Both the position numbers and the translations under genes were made by a program. From J088 sp003695505 [NCBI: Candidatus Dadabacteria bacterium] (GTDB lineage: Bacteria > J088): a stretch of 6,795 nt of DNA. How positions within the stretch are numbered: the stretch's first letter is position 1; every line of letters begins with the position of its first letter. The DNA is taken from contig RFIY01000234.1 of NCBI GenBank assembly GCA_003695505.1, positions 1 through 6,795 on the forward strand. The letters are read 5' to 3'. The notes under the pieces were generated by a model that ran no database searches, was not told the DNA's origin, and saw only the letters and a program-made list of their open reading frames with translations. Below are positions 6,647-6,795 of the stretch, one piece after another.

Positions 6647-6795
6647 TCAGAAGACGGTCTCACCGGTGCGGCGGCGTTTGGCCTTGCGAAGCAGGACGCG
6701 CAGCTCTTCTGGCCCGCGGGCATCGAGCCAGCCACGCTCGATCTGGTTGTCCTGAAAGATCTGGGCGATGGCCGACAGGGCTTTCAGATGAAGGC
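6647..6795 (-). CDS. C-terminal end of an unidentified gene (possibly PTS IIA/PtsN-like), partial
   Basis: The minus strand is open from the window edge to a TGA at 6649-6647, giving 48 residues. They begin LHLKALSAIAQIFQDNQIER and end with a basic stretch KAKRRRTGETVF. The stop is one base from the hydrolase ATG (TGAcATG), the spacing expected for an operon. The helical pattern HLKALSAIAQIF followed by GPEELRVLLRKA resembles the C-terminal helices of EIIA fructose/PtsN domains (for example HLQTLSLVAKRL and DEELYQII in E. coli PtsN). The phosphorylatable His of that family would be upstream of the window, so this is only a suggestion. The reading frame itself is better supported than the family. 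Confidence 0.6.
   Translation of the reverse strand, partial: LHLKALSAIAQIFQDNQIERGWLDARGPEELRVLLRKAKRRRTGETVF

Noticed and set aside
6646-6735. Earlier ATG extending the alpha/beta hydrolase by 30 residues
   Set aside because: It would overlap the upstream minus-strand gene by about 90 bases, and the added residues show no similarity to the fold, which starts at the ATG at 6645.

Overview
The window is high-GC bacterial DNA (clearly above 60% by eye) and almost entirely coding. It most likely comes from a member of the Pseudomonadota. The evidence is the split two-subunit glycyl-tRNA synthetase (separate glyQ and glyS), a GlyQ closest in motif wording to proteobacterial versions, and the very compact overlapping gene layout. 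I cannot place it to genus. There are no RNA genes, mobile elements, CRISPR arrays, long repeats or phage genes, and no gene-free stretch longer than about 25 bases.

Plus strand, 1-5271. The window opens in the last 53 codons of a phosphoglucomutase/phosphomannomutase-type enzyme (1-162). After a 22-base gap with a Shine-Dalgarno sequence come glyQ (185-1054), glyS (1051-3138), a gamma-class carbonic anhydrase-like protein (3135-3656), a small flavodoxin-fold protein resembling HemG (3653-4219) and a saccharopine dehydrogenase-like / trans-acting enoyl reductase-like oxidoreductase (4216-5271). All four junctions from glyQ onward are 4-base stop/start overlaps (ATGA three times, GTGA once). 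The five genes therefore look like one tightly coupled transcription and translation unit, even though only glyQ and glyS share an obvious function.

Minus strand, 6795-5144. Reading leftward, the window holds the 3' end of an unseen gene (6795-6647; possibly a PTS IIA/PtsN-like C-terminus), an alpha/beta hydrolase with an intact catalytic triad (6645-5776), and a putative exported protein of unknown function (5794-5144). These are also packed: 1 base separates the first two and the next two overlap by 19 bases, so they probably form a second operon convergent with the first.

The two operons collide tail to tail. The exported protein runs 128 bases into the 3' end of the oxidoreductase gene on the other strand. 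Its Pro/Ala/Thr-rich tail coincides almost exactly with that overlap, which looks like a C-terminal extension created by overprinting. I did not find a convincing new defence, mobile or biosynthetic system. The points most worth a second look are the operon composition with its chain of overlaps, the convergent overprinted tail, and some unusual residues at normally conserved GlyQ and GlyS motifs.
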